Assembly: GCA_030374805.1 (NCBI GenBank)
Contig: JARGSG010000081.1
Location: forward strand, 62,001 to 126,000
Reading direction: 5' to 3'
Length of the DNA: 64,000 nucleotides
From: Gracilaria gracilis
Lineage: Eukaryota > Rhodophyta > Florideophyceae > Gracilariales > Gracilariaceae
Shown here: piece by piece, positions 10,041-20,671 of the stretch
Layout: every line of letters begins with the position of its first letter
How positions within the stretch are numbered: position 1 is the first letter of the stretch
Notes under the pieces: generated by a model
Seen by the model: only the letters and a program-made list of their open reading frames with translations
The model's database searches: none
Told to the model about the DNA's origin: nothing
Translations under genes and position numbers: made by a program

Positions 10041-11258
10041 TCAACGAAAGGTCAGCACTGTAGAATCCGCCTTCACATCTATACTGTTAGTTTTCAAAAC
10101 TACATTTTCTTTGTCATCTTCTCCCTCAGTAATCTCCACATAGTCAAAAAGTCTGTTGTAGCTCATGGCCAGCGCCGCTCCTCGTCCTTCTTGCGCTACT
10201 CGCTTCTGAGCCAATTGTGCTAGCAGGTTCCAATGCCCATATTGTGCTGAATGTTCTCCATGTTTGGCGCTTCTTCGCTGCGACACATGCGATATCAAGT
10301 GCAACAAAACATATGCAACGACGGCGCCAAGTAACGGCAGTATAAACCGATAGTCGTAACTGCCACACGGCGTGTAGACATAAACAGGCCCAGAACGCCC
10401 TTCACCCATGAACAACTTTGCTGCCCATGCTGCCCGATACAAAGAATCCTCCGTGAACATTTTGTTGAAACGTTCGGTGCTTTCATTAAACGGCGAAGGA
10501 CTTACGAAGTTTTCCAATTGCGCAGTTCTGAAGTATCTCGCCACGTACGCCAGATTATCGTCACTCATCACGCTTTCTTGGCACGAAATATTGTACACTG
10601 GCACAGCACTCCGGGTCAGCTCCAGTGGTGTGGGGGATGGCGCTACGTCTTGTGCAGTCCCTCTCAAAACTGAAACGTGTTCCTGATTGTTGTACTCGAG
10701 AAAATGTATCGTGTTATCCTGATCATTCGCACCGGCACTGAATAAGAATGACGATAGAAACCCCCTGTTGGTTAACACATCCCCGTATCCGGAGTACGAA
10801 TCTTGTCCGTCTACTTCCTCGAACAAATCTAAAACGGTGTCGAGGAGACCGCGAGTACGCCAAAACCGCACCCTCAGCTCCCCTGCTTCATATTTCTTCC
10901 ATTCAGTTACGGAGCAATTCTTCAAAAGATATGGGTTATCTTCCGGTACGCATTTTGTACAAACCGATGGTGTCACTGATATCGGCAATCCAGATTGAAC
11001 ACTGGTCAAATTTCCCTCTAGAAATTGTGTAGATTCCAAAACCACACACGAAATAAGAAATATCGTGGAGTATCTGCGTAGTAGATCCCTGGAAGTAATA
11101 ACATCACTTGCTTCTGACTTTGAGCGACACATATCTGAAGATGAAACCCCAAGCTCCGACACCAGCTCTCCAGCGAGCAGCAAAATGGTGCAAACCAAAG
11201 CACCTATCATACCTGTGTAGCAGTGGTTAACATCTTTGCGGTCAGATCCGAAGCACAT
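10041..11258 (-). CDS. Hypothetical multi-span membrane protein
   Basis: 405 aa from the first in-frame ATG at 11258; the open frame reaches 11465 without an ATG, so an upstream exon cannot be excluded. Two hydrophobic segments lie near the N-terminus (YTGMIGALVCTILLLAGELV; STIFLISCVVLE) and one near the C-terminus (FILPLLGAVVAYVLLHLIS). Between them is a long, probably lumenal or extracellular region with N-glycosylation sequons (NLTS, NCSV, NISC, NEST) and several cysteines. A basic, then acidic tail (EITEGEDDKEN) follows the last span. No family recognised. The sequon-rich loop suggests a plasma-membrane or secretory-pathway protein. Confidence 0.6.
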   Translation of the reverse strand: MCFGSDRKDVNHCYTGMIGALVCTILLLAGELVSELGVSSSDMCRSKSEASDVITSRDLLRRYSTIFLISCVVLESTQFLEGNLTSVQSGLPISVTPSVCTKCVPEDNPYLLKNCSVTEWKKYEAGELRVRFWRTRGLLDTVLDLFEEVDGQDSYSGYGDVLTNRGFLSSFLFSAGANDQDNTIHFLEYNNQEHVSVLRGTAQDVAPSPTPLELTRSAVPVYNISCQESVMSDDNLAYVARYFRTAQLENFVSPSPFNESTERFNKMFTEDSLYRAAWAAKLFMGEGRSGPVYVYTPCGSYDYRFILPLLGAVVAYVLLHLISHVSQRRSAKHGEHSAQYGHWNLLAQLAQKRVAQEGRGAALAMSYNRLFDYVEITEGEDDKENVVLKTNSIDVKADSTVLTFR

Positions 11259-12209
11259 AACCCGTGGAGGTGTAGAACAGTCGCGAAGTGTGAACTTGAA
11301 TATAAACTGACCTGGATGTTGACGATATTTGAACAATGATATGGGTAGCCGAGGTAGCCACGCGTCATCCTCACACACAACTGGAGCTGTTCGCCGTCTT
11401 ACCAGATGTGCATGAGCGAAATTGAGAAGCGTTTTCGATGTGAAATGGCTGGAAATTGTGACCACCGCTTAAACAGCGATGTTGAGCAAAAATGAGACCA
11501 AACCAACCGAAATCATCATGAAAGCACAGCCAGTCTGGGAAGTGGAGCAGATTGAACTCGTGAGAATGACGGCCTGGAAGGAAGAATTGCCTCTCGAGTC
11601 CGCGTTTTATGTATTATTGATTTCCATTCTATGGCCAGCAATGGTAGTTAGCATTAACAGTGTGTACTAATCAATGGTTATCTTTAATCTGACATAAATT
11701 TATCTCTTCAAATCATTTCGAAGATATGTTGTGCGAGTACAGCACACCGAGAGGTAGAAAATATTGAGCCAAACGTGATAGCAGGAAATCGACCAGTCCG
11801 AAACGACTGGGAGTCTGGAACCAACCTCCTATGCCGATATCACACAAGCAGTCTGGCAAATCAATAATTTGGCCTGTTGCGGTGTCGGTGCATTCGTGCG
11901 TGGAGGATGCGACCGCGTTGAAACCAGATGGCAGTGGTTGGGTTGCAGGAGTGATTGAGCAGCTCCACGCAAGTGAGATTGGTGCTTCAGCAGATATTCC
12001 CTGATGACGCCGTCCAAACCATTTTGTGCTGCTTGAGAAGGACTTGATGTAAGGATTATTAACTGGCACGATAGTGTAATTGTGTCCGATGGATAGTAAG
12101 GTGTTGCATTCCCGAGTGTTAACGTTCTAGCCTCGGGAACATAACAATCCCTCGGGCTACTGTTGCACTCTCGTGAAAGGTAATAGCCCTCGTTTGCCTT
12201 TCTTGTGAG

Positions 12210-12237
12210 AGAACGTTTCTTTCAAGAGAAACGTTCT
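12210..12237. repeat. 11-bp inverted repeat
   Basis: AGAACGTTTCT and AGAAACGTTCT flank a 6-base spacer; perfect arms, 32 bp before a TATAAAA sequence. Confidence 0.7.
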
Positions 12238-12902
12238 GTGCTACATTGTAATTAAGCTAGCGCAGTCATATAAAAGAGGGAGAGAGAGTCCTTACTTCTT
12301 CTCTACCTCCAATTCAGAAGCGTTTCCTCGTTGCTTTTCCCCTTTTTAATTCCAAACCTAAGTTAGCCCACTTACTGGTGTTGGCGGCGTGGGCATGGCC
12401 ACTGCACCTACGGCAGAATTTTGCAACAAGTAAAAAGTACCACAGTATTCCGATGGAAGCCAGTGACTGTGCTTCAAGCAGCCGGACCAGATACGCCTCA
12501 CTAACTTTAGCCTCCTGATGCGCCAGCACGGCCGAGCCCTGAAACCGCAGGTCCCACTTTTAGTCCTGGGGGTATCGATTTACGGCTACAGCAGCCCGGT
12601 CAAGTGTACTCCGTAAGCCTGCGCCCATAGACCACTGTAGCCTGCATTAATGGCCCTGAGTCCGTAGATCATTTTTATCCTGTGCAATAGCCCTTCTTTG
12701 TTAGACGTCACCAACACAATAGCTCTTCTTGCCGCGGCTACAAAACAAATAAGGGTGTTCTAGGTTTTCTATCGGAAGAAAACTTCTTCACTGCGTTTAT
12801 TTTGGGTCATGCATCGGTATAATAACTTTCCAGTGGTTGGACCCTATCTACTCTAACACATCTGTTCTGTCGAAGCTGATTGGGTTAAAGAGGGAGGTCG
12901 AT

Positions 12903-12949
12903 GTACAACGATGCCGTATCGGATATAATCCGGTACGGCTTCGTTGTAC
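12903..12949. repeat. 22-bp near-perfect inverted repeat
   Basis: Arms GTACAACGATGCCGTA... and ...TACGGCTTCGTTGTAC pair over 22 bp with two mismatches and a 3-base loop. It lies about 20 bp before a TATATAAAG sequence at 12971. Confidence 0.75.
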
Positions 12950-15329
12950 GTCGTACATTAACCCTCAGGGTATATAAAGCCTTGTAAAGCGTTAGGAGAG
13001 AAAAATATGTTTGTAGTTTCTGCTGCCGCAGCAGTGCTGCGTAGTAACTTTTTTTTTACGGAGAAGCATCGAATGATGGATAGCCTGAGGGAACGGATGG
13101 CTGATCTTCTTGCTGTTGCCATGACTATTTCTGTCCGAGTGAGCTTTCAAGATGTAGGATGACGTGTGGCCTTTCTGGGGGTGGAGGAGGGGCATCGCAC
13201 ACAATTTGTATGCGCGACTCACAGGTGATGGTAAGGCCAAAGGGGCTCCAGATGGGTCCCAAGATCATGATAGTTTCAGTGCTTCTGTGATGTAAAGACT
13301 TGGCTCCTTTTCATCGACGTGGTATCTTTTTTTTCGTGCTGTAGCAGAAAGCAGACATCAACGCGCAAGAGCATTGCTTGCTCGACGACGTCTTCTTCAC
13401 GACGATCGATGCAACGCGCAATGACGCAAATGTGTGCAAGGCGGGAGCGGTGGTTTGTACCGGAGGCTGCCGCCGAATTATTACTGTAATTGTGTAGTTC
13501 AAAGTTTCCTTTTATTTTGAATATTACAGCGCGTCGACGTGTGCGCCGTGGCTGCGGCCTGACCAGGCCTTCAAGAGCGTGTTTCGGCGAGAGGGACCGC
13601 CGCGTTTCGCGTTCGCCTCGCGACGCGCTGCTCTAACGCATAAAGTTAGTTATCAGAAGGACGACGATGGCACACAGTGCGGCCGAGGGGCCGATCGTCT
13701 TCCTTCTCTTCTACGAGCTGCATTGGCTCGACTGCTTCGGCTCGCCGCTTGCCGTGCTGTGACCTCATATGGCGCCTTTGCTTCTTCTCCATTGCCGTCC
13801 TCCGGTTTCTCGCCGACCGTGTCCTGTCGCAGAGATGGATAGCCCCCTTCTGCCCCCTTTTGCCCCCTTTTACATACTTGGGTTGGGCCCTGGCGGCATT
13901 GTTATTGCCGTTGCGACACAAGAACAGAGTTTCAACCTATTCGCGGCTCTGAACTGGCTCTCAGCCGTATCTTGTTGCATACAGTAGTATCTCTATCCAA
14001 CGCGCATTCTGTATGGCCGGCCTACTTTCAGCACGTGCTGTTACGGCTTTTCATTCTCCAAGCGTTGCTCAGAGAAGAGAGTATCATCTTCAACTCTTCG
14101 AGGGCCATGCTCAGCGTCGCCACACCAAGGAAAGACGCTGACAAACTCTATCTGTTCTGCTAGTGTAACGTGGTAGTTTGAACCGTTTTCTACCTTGAAT
14201 CTTCAACGTGTTCCAAGTCTGCAACCGTTACTGCGTCTGCACCGATTGCGGCAATCAACGGAGCGAGTTGTCAGCAGTGCTGCTGACTCAGCACGGGCTA
14301 GAGCCGTGCACGTGCGCGACAATGGCGACGCAGACGTGGCGAATGGCCGCATTGCGCAATTGTGGCGCCACCATCTGGGGCGAGACGGGCAGATCGCGGC
14401 TACACGTGGCGCGTGTCGGGCGTGTCCACGTAGCTGTGTAAGCGCAAGCGATCATCACATGATATCACGTGGGGAAGGTGATGGTCATCATCACCTCACC
14501 ACCCCATAATGGCACGCGTCCACCAAGTTGGCTCTCCCCAAGCGTTTCTGCTCACCTACCACAAGGGCATTGGCGCCCGTTTCTCCTTTTCGTTGCTCGC
14601 GGAACCCAACTCTCTCAACAAAACAACAACTCGTGGAACCCCTCCCGCGTCACTTTCGACAGCCAGAATTCCATCACTTGCCACTAACGATAACCCATAT
14701 CTAGTTGATCAACAGGCTCAACTTCAATATGCAGTGATGAAGATCATTCTCCTCAAAGCGTATTTTCTCGTGTTCGGCCAGTTTGCCGTCACAGCGCTTG
14801 AATTGAGGCGTAGAAAGGCCGCGTTTCGATGGAAGAGCGTTGAGCAAATCACAGGCAGTCATGCAAAGATCCAAGGAAAACGGTTCACGCAAGCCCTTTA
14901 TGCCCAACATGAATGCGCCAAATTGCAACACGATACGAGAAAGAAAACCCTACCCCCGATCGGGGGTTCCAATACACGCTATCCTTTTCATTGGCGTGAT
15001 CCGTTCGAATAATGAAACGGTCTTCATAAATGTGCCCACAGTACTTCAACATTGCTTCACAATTTACAATTCACTCTTGATCATCCATCAACAACCTGCC
15101 TACGATGCGTGAAGTCCTGGCGATGAACTCCGTGGCGTGTAGGGTAGACACTGGCCAAATGTGTGCATAGGAGCGCGATCAACTCCTGTTCAGCTTAAAA
15201 GCAGAGCCTTGCTCAACAACTTTCGAAACGACACAGCTACAGCAGTCATTTCAAGAAAAAAACCTCCACTACACCATCTCCGTGATAATACTCATCCCGC
15301 TCTCCAACACCACATTTTCCCTCCCCACC

Positions 15330-15878
15330 ATGAACAAGCTGCCAACGTTCCTTCTAATTCTACTCGCCCTTTACGTACAAAACGCTCTGAGTCAGACATG
15401 CAACGGAATCCGCTTCTCTTCAATCTCCTCCAAATGCTGTAATGGGGTTGTTGTCCGAGCTTTTCGAAATGACCGGTGCTGCGGCACGAGAGCGTATAGC
15501 CCAACCTTCAACAGATGCTGTGATGGTGTTGTGGTTCGTGCTTCTAGCAATGACCGGTGCTGCGGCACGAGGGCGTATAGCCCAACCTTCAACAGATGCT
15601 GTGATGGGGTTGTGGTTCGTGCTTCTAGCAATGACCGGTGCTGCGGCACAAGAGCGTATAGCCCAACCTTCAACAGATGCTGTGATGGGGTTGTGGTTCG
15701 TGCGTCTAGCAATGACCGGTGCTGCGGCACAAGAGCGTATAGCCCAACCTTCAACAGATGCTGTGATGGGGTTGTGGTTCGTGCTTCTCGCAATGACCGC
15801 TGCTGTGGTACCGTCGCTTACAACCCGTCAACTCGTCGTTGTTGTTCAGGTGTTGTTCGTTTTGGTAGGAGATGCTAA
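15330..15878 (+). CDS. Secreted galaxin-like repeat protein
   Basis: 182 aa from ATG 15330. A signal peptide (MNKLPTFLLILLALYVQNALS) leads a small cysteine-rich protein made of repeats. Each 27-residue unit has the form CCGTRAYSPTFNRCCDGVVV-RASSNDR, with four near-identical units then a diverged one (CCGTVAYNPSTRRCCSGVV). Alternating di-cysteine motifs with CCG-x-AY-P and CC-x-GV are the hallmark of galaxin, the organic-matrix protein of coral skeletons, and of galaxin-like extracellular proteins in other eukaryotes. Probable location is cell wall or extracellular matrix, with heavy disulfide bonding. No TATA box seen close upstream. The near-identity of repeats suggests recent unit duplication. 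Confidence 0.7.
   Translation: MNKLPTFLLILLALYVQNALSQTCNGIRFSSISSKCCNGVVVRAFRNDRCCGTRAYSPTFNRCCDGVVVRASSNDRCCGTRAYSPTFNRCCDGVVVRASSNDRCCGTRAYSPTFNRCCDGVVVRASSNDRCCGTRAYSPTFNRCCDGVVVRASRNDRCCGTVAYNPSTRRCCSGVVRFGRRC
15471..15794 (+). repeat. 81-bp tandem repeat, four units
   Basis: Units start at 15471, 15552, 15633 and 15714 (each at GACCGGTGCTGCGGCAC), exactly 81 bp apart, with few differences; a diverged fifth begins at 15795. The period is a multiple of three, so unit gain or loss keeps the reading frame. Confidence 0.95.
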
Positions 15879-16593
15879 GCGACACTTGGCAGCCGGGGTG
15901 GCGGGTATCAAGCATATGATTAACTATTGAACGAGCTGTATCATTTAATAGCAGTAAGTGAAGATAGTAATATTCTACGTAAACAGATGAAGGCTGCAGC
16001 TGTAGCTCAAAACTGATTTTCAGTCTTCTAGAACATGTGATACACGAGAGAGATCACATCTATACTTGTTCTTCGCCGGAATACCTCGTAAAGACCAGTT
16101 TGCAGCTGAAAGCAACATGAAGGTTTGGGTGAATTCCTCTGAAGATTCTTGTGGACGTTGTGCATCTTGCGAGAATTGTATGCAGAGTTCAACAATGGAA
16201 GGAATTGAGGAAAGTTTTTGTGAGCCTTCTTTCCCCCCCTCCCCCCATTGACAACACCAATGACAAAAGTTATCAGCAACTTTGAAGGAAATAATGAAAA
16301 GCTTATTGCACAACACCGACCCGAGAGATGGTGGACCCGTCCGACAAGTGGTTCTGAAAAGCGTGGAGCCTCTTTGCTCTATTCTCGTGCCTCGTTATGT
16401 TCGGGCTACGTGCAGTGATCGAGGACCTGCTGGCTAGAGTCACCTGTTCGGAACGACAATGGATAGCCCGACCATCTCGAGATCCAATGAAATATCACGA
16501 GAACGAATGCTCACCAGGTGAGTGTTCGAAAGGGGACGGATATATGCACGATATGTCATAATGGCAAATATAGTAAAGCTCTATAAGGTTAAA
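15879..16593. other. Intergenic
   Basis: No supported gene; a short C-run at about 16232-16246 and small unsupported open frames. Confidence 0.5.
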
Positions 16594-16947
16594 TTAGTAC
16601 TGAAGCTGAAGTGGTATACGGTTGCTATTGAATGCCACGAAATCCTTGTTGTCTCCTTTAGAGCATAACAACGCACTATTTCGCGGGATATTAGGCTTTT
16701 CCTTGATGAACATAGCATTATTCTCTATGTATGGCCCGGGTAGGTAGAATGAAATCCCTTCGCATCCAGCCAAACCGCCAACAATCGAAACAGAGCCTTG
16801 TTGAAGAGTAAACACCCATTTCATGTTGGAGTCATTCACTTCTTTCGTGGAGAGGGAAGTGGAAGCACATTTGCGGATGAGCAGTACCATGTACAGTATT
16901 ACATCAATGATTCCAGTTTCAGGACTAGAATATCCTTTCCGAAACAT
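16594..16947 (-). CDS. Possible small hypothetical protein
   Basis: 117-codon frame from ATG 16947 with a weak hydrophobic stretch near the start (IIDVILYMVLLI) and two later cysteines. No family recognised and no promoter seen. Its start lies inside a 69-bp tandem duplication. May be chance. Confidence 0.22.
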   Translation of the reverse strand: MFRKGYSSPETGIIDVILYMVLLIRKCASTSLSTKEVNDSNMKWVFTLQQGSVSIVGGLAGCEGISFYLPGPYIENNAMFIKEKPNIPRNSALLCSKGDNKDFVAFNSNRIPLQLQY

Positions 16948-17030
16948 GATCGATTTGATGTTGACAGCAGCTACAATGATTCAAGTTTCAGGACTAGAAT
17001 ATCCTTTCCGAAACATGATCGATTTGATGT
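16905..17030. repeat. 69-bp tandem duplication
   Basis: 16905-16961 and 16974-17030 are nearly identical (one difference seen), at 69-bp spacing, including GGACTAGAATATCCTTTCCG. Confidence 0.9.
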
Positions 17031-18125
17031 CGGGGAGCCTGCTACTCATTTTAGCACTTCGTGGGTGCTGAATTGTGACGTGGTGTGTAGATGATCATCC
17101 ATGAGGGGGCTACTTGCCAAGGTTTGGGTAGTTAGTTTCTGAGTACCGGCAAAAAACGATGCAGAATGCTTTTGGAAACTGTTTATTTATGGAGAGGAGT
17201 GTATGTCCTTTTATGAGACGCGTTCGTTAATTCCTCGTACGTGTAGGTTTGTCAAGACCCAAAAACATGAAGAGGAGGAAGTGAAGAAAGTGTTTGGCTA
17301 GCAAGGAGATTAGAAACTGACAGGAATTGTTGAAGTTAGAAAGAGTTGTCTAAAACGGCGTGAAAAGGATCATGGCGACCAAAAATGCCGTAAACTCCTA
17401 AGAACAGCTTGTCATCAGAACTGGACATGCCTATCCCACGAACAATCTAGTTGATTCGTCAATGTTTGGCTGATGGCACACAATACAGCGCAAACATTGT
17501 ACCAACTGTGTTCATACGCTAAGATCGCAGTTTGTTTAACAAAGCTTTATCTGCCTGCGGTTACGAGTTGGCACACTAGCAAGTCTTTTCAGTTTACATC
17601 TCTGAGAAGGTTGCAGTTCGAGAGGACCAGAAACGCTGAACCTTCTCACTGCTGGAAACTTGTGTATCGCAGTGGTGCATGAACGAATTAATGCTTTTTG
17701 ATGCAGTGATTTCGACACTTGCCTTCTGGATCATGCCGCCTTGCGGCATGTTATTCTTTCTTTCAGAGCACAACTTGAGGTTGAAAACATAACAACCACT
17801 CAGTTGTTCGGCAAGTTTTCTTCTAAAACATTCTCGTCTGGCGGAATTGTTGCACACTCAAAGGCAGATACGGCTCTTTTTTAAAAAAGAAGCTCATCAG
17901 CACTCTGAAGGTAGCCATGATAGCGAAGTACACCTTTGCAACCCCATTTCATACATTTACATATATCCTGTTTAGCTTATTTGCCCACGTTCGGTCTCGA
18001 GGGTTATGGTGCCGATACACCTAGGTTGTATCTCCTCTCTACATGATCGCCGTCAGTAAACATGTTTATGGATATTAGTTTCGTTGTCTTAACTTGAAAC
18101 GACCCTGCCCTCAGAGAAGGATTAC
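17031..18125. other. Intergenic
   Basis: No supported gene. One perfect short hairpin, CATGCCGC-CTT-GCGGCATG, at 17732-17750. Confidence 0.55.
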
Positions 18126-18131
18126 TATAAA
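18126..18131 (+). promoter_or_regulatory. TATA box
   Basis: TATAAA, 121 bp before the ATG at 18252 of a secreted-protein gene. Confidence 0.5.
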
Positions 18132-18251
18132 CAGAGCACGCAACCTTCCGAGACCGTCACAGCTCTTCCAATTCCCACCAGCCGCCTCTGAACTTCCCTG
18201 GAGATCAAAAGTTTGCCCTTCCGACGCCAGTATCTCAGCCTCCTTCTTGAC

Positions 18252-18768
18252 ATGAAAAGCGAGATCTTTGGACCTGCGGCTGTCTTTGTCTTCTTCATAG
18301 TGGCCGTCAAAGCAGTTCCCTCTACTTCTCTACGTGAATCTTACCGTTTGTTGCCGACTCAGCCAGTCCATCCAGAGATTACAGATGCATCAGATATTAT
18401 AACCTGTGGAAAGATTGACTGTCTCACACAACGACCAACGACGGTGGGCTGTTCAAACCTCAACTATGACGCTGATCGAGAAGTGCTTTTTCTTCTGGCA
18501 GAACTAAACGAATATGGTGACTTCGTTGCCACTTATCGAGCCACTGTCGCTCGTGAAGATCTTGGGGGGGGATGAGCAGGTCTCAGTTCCACAGATTCAG
18601 CCACCATGGGTAAAGGCAGAACAGGATTCTGAAATTAGTTACTGCCGCATTCTTTTCGATTCTGGTTTTGGGATACCGGTTCCTACTTGTTGTCGCGCCT
18701 GTTCATTTCTTGGGTTTCTCAAGCCGGTTTCGTTCACTTGCTGCCCAGGCTGTTCGCATCTTAACTAA
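18252..18768 (+). pseudogene. CC-motif secreted protein, frameshifted
   Basis: ATG 18252 opens a signal peptide (MKSEIFGPAAVFVFFIVAVK) and a secreted domain with ITCGKIDCL and a later cysteine. The frame stops at 18573-18575, just after a run of eight G at 18564-18571. The next frame continues to 18768 and ends with PTCCRACSF...FTCCPGCSHLN. The gene at 19949-20671 has the same order: signal peptide, ITCNQDLC, a hydrophobic core (NTLLLMFASS against REVLFLLAEL), then paired CC-x2-CS blocks at the end. So the two frames are one gene broken by a one-base change in the G run, either a real lesion or a homopolymer read error. Function unknown; probably an extracellular disulfide-rich protein. Confidence 0.65.
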
Positions 18769-19131
18769 AAGTGAAGCTTGATATTGTGTACTCGACCGCT
18801 TAATTGTGTACACGGAGGCAAAATGTGACTCGGCAAACCAAACGATATTCTATTTGTAAAACAGTTATCTTCCTGGTTTGCAAGAGATTGTGGGAAATGA
18901 ATGTCCCTGTTAACACTTTCTCTAACACTGTTGAAGAATCGAGCATCAAATAAACTTCAGTTCACCACGTCAACCGCGAGCCAAGTGGCCCAGAAGTGGA
19001 GGCACAATTTGCAAGACTTGCGTACTGTACATTCCCTTCTTTTTGCTATGTCTTCGAAGCACCAACTGCACGGGAAACAAGGCCAGACAAGTGTGGTTGA
19101 GGGGGAAGCTCGTCGAACAAGCGCAAATCGC
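18769..19131. other. Intergenic
   Basis: No supported gene; the open frames crossing into the adjacent repeat show no motif. Confidence 0.45.
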
Positions 19132-19217
19132 TGTTCGGTCGCCCACGTTTGGCAAGTTGGCCAACGAGGGCTATCCAGTCTATCTATTATGCGCGCACGT
19201 GGCAACAAGGAACCAAG
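19132..19217. repeat. 86-bp repeat, copy 2
   Basis: Partner of 6438-6524, same orientation. Confidence 0.8.
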
Positions 19218-19767
19218 CAGCCCAGCTCTCCATTGTCAAGCGAGCGGCAAAATGGAACTACTTCTGCATGTACCGGTTGGTGGCCTGTCGCATATTATTT
19301 TACAAAGCTCTACTTCTCAACACACATTCCATTACTTACCTCTAACTCTATCTTATTACATGTTGTCTCTATCTTTTGGTTTACAGACAATGCTGAGTGA
19401 TGCAAATGGTTGCAGCGAAGCAAGGATCTCATACCTTTTTCTTTCGTTTCTGGCCCTTTTTTGTTTTGCCCACGTGGTTTTTTTTTGGCGCTACGAGAGT
19501 TTTAATGGTGATGATCGCTACGCTCAACCAGACTGTTACTCTTTGAGATGCAACTGACGTTCTAATTTGAATTTATGTCATGCAATAGAGCGGCTCAAAT
19601 CGGACGATTATCGCATTTGGGACGGGGGCAGTGCTGTCCTTGTCGGACACACTGAACGCGTACGGTTGTGCCGTACGGAGCAGCAGAGCACTATGGGTAG
19701 GTACCCGCTCTGTGTCTCTCGCTTTACCAAAACTAAAAGATCTTCCGAGAGTGTTGCGATAGTGATG

Positions 19768-20093
19768 AATAAAGGGTATCTATTTTAGTTCGCATTCTCA
19801 ACCCGGATCACAGAGTGTTGAACACCCTTCTTTTAATACGTCATCCGACATTAATGTCGTGATGGCAGTGCGCTCGTTCCCTGCATCACTTATTGTCCAG
19901 TGCAATGCTCGGTTTCACTTTAGAGCCGTAGGTACAATAGCGCAAGGTTTATCGGACCAAGGAACACCCTCTGCAGCACGAGAACCCAGGTGGCCGATTC
20001 CCCTTGGAGAACGAGCAACCACCGCAACAACTTCCAAACGGCCTCCCCGCCCCGCCATTACCCCCTGATAGTACACCTGTGTTAGCAAGTTGT
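19768..20093. repeat. Duplicated block, copy 2
   Basis: Partner of 6660-6956. This copy includes the intact 3' end and flanking DNA of the gene at 19949-20671, so it is closer to the source arrangement. Confidence 0.85.
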
Positions 20094-20671
20094 TGACCAA
20101 ATTGAGTTAGATCAAACCCCGTTGTCTGTCCGTTGCCAAGCAGCAATTCCGCTTCCTCTACCGGCTTTGGGCTGTTGGGCAAAGCGGGTGAGAGACGGGT
20201 GCACGTGGTTGGAGCAGCGATATTGCGCGCGGATGTCCACGCAACCGCAATTGGAGATCCTTCGGATTTGGGGATGATCGCCTGATACTCCACAACTCTA
20301 CTAACGTTATCTCCACTGCTTGCAAACATCAGCAGCAATGTGTTCTCGTTTTTTGGCTTGGCAGTGTTGCATGCGTATTCTTCCTGGTGTTCTGAGACGC
20401 ATAAGTCTTGATTGCATGTTATCGTGATTGATGTAGAAGACTCTTGGAAATTCTTTGGGAAAAGGTCTGCATCGAGACTGTCGCTGTTTCGTCTTGTATC
20501 GCTCTTCTTGCCATTCCTCTGCACTTCAGCTAAGATGGAGGTGCCCGGAGAATGGACACCAAGTACATCGCCATTGTCAATCTTTCCAGGAGAAATCGGA
20601 GTTGATCGCACAGGTACAGTGATGAGATGAATGAGGATGAATGAGATTAACGCAGCCGTTCTCCTATTCAT
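19949..20671 (-). CDS. Secreted CC-motif protein
   Basis: 240 aa from ATG 20671. Signal peptide MNRRTAALISFILIHLITVP, then a polar region, a core with ITCNQDLCVSE and a third cysteine, a glycine-rich linker (GVLSGGNGGAGRP) and a terminal signature GSCCGGCSF...FSCCRGCSLVR. No membrane span after the signal, so probably secreted. The same layout is found in the frameshifted gene at 18252-18768, which lies 1.2 kb away on the opposite strand, and the last 48 codons recur as a fragment at 6810-6956. The family is not one I recognise. The CC-x2-CS pair could bind metal or form tight disulfides. Confidence 0.65.
   Translation of the reverse strand: MNRRTAALISFILIHLITVPVRSTPISPGKIDNGDVLGVHSPGTSILAEVQRNGKKSDTRRNSDSLDADLFPKNFQESSTSITITCNQDLCVSEHQEEYACNTAKPKNENTLLLMFASSGDNVSRVVEYQAIIPKSEGSPIAVAWTSARNIAAPTTCTRLSPALPNSPKPVEEAELLLGNGQTTGFDLTQFGQQLANTGVLSGGNGGAGRPFGSCCGGCSFSKGNRPPGFSCCRGCSLVR

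Larger units (their letters stand above)
11259..15329. other. Long gene-poor stretch
   Basis: About 4 kb without a supported gene. It holds two inverted repeats (12210-12237 and 12903-12949), TATA-like sequences at about 12268 (TATAAAA) and 12971 (TATATAAAG) with no convincing ORF behind them, and short open frames at 13579-13952 and 14195-15012 with no motif or signal peptide. The TATA boxes and TC-rich flanks could be remnants of solo LTRs, but no boundaries could be fixed. Confidence 0.5.

Noticed and set aside
15471..15794. CRISPR-like array
   Set aside because: Units are contiguous, without spacers, and encode a secreted repeat protein.
17732..17750. Rho-independent-type terminator hairpin
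   Set aside because: The window is eukaryotic and no gene ends there.
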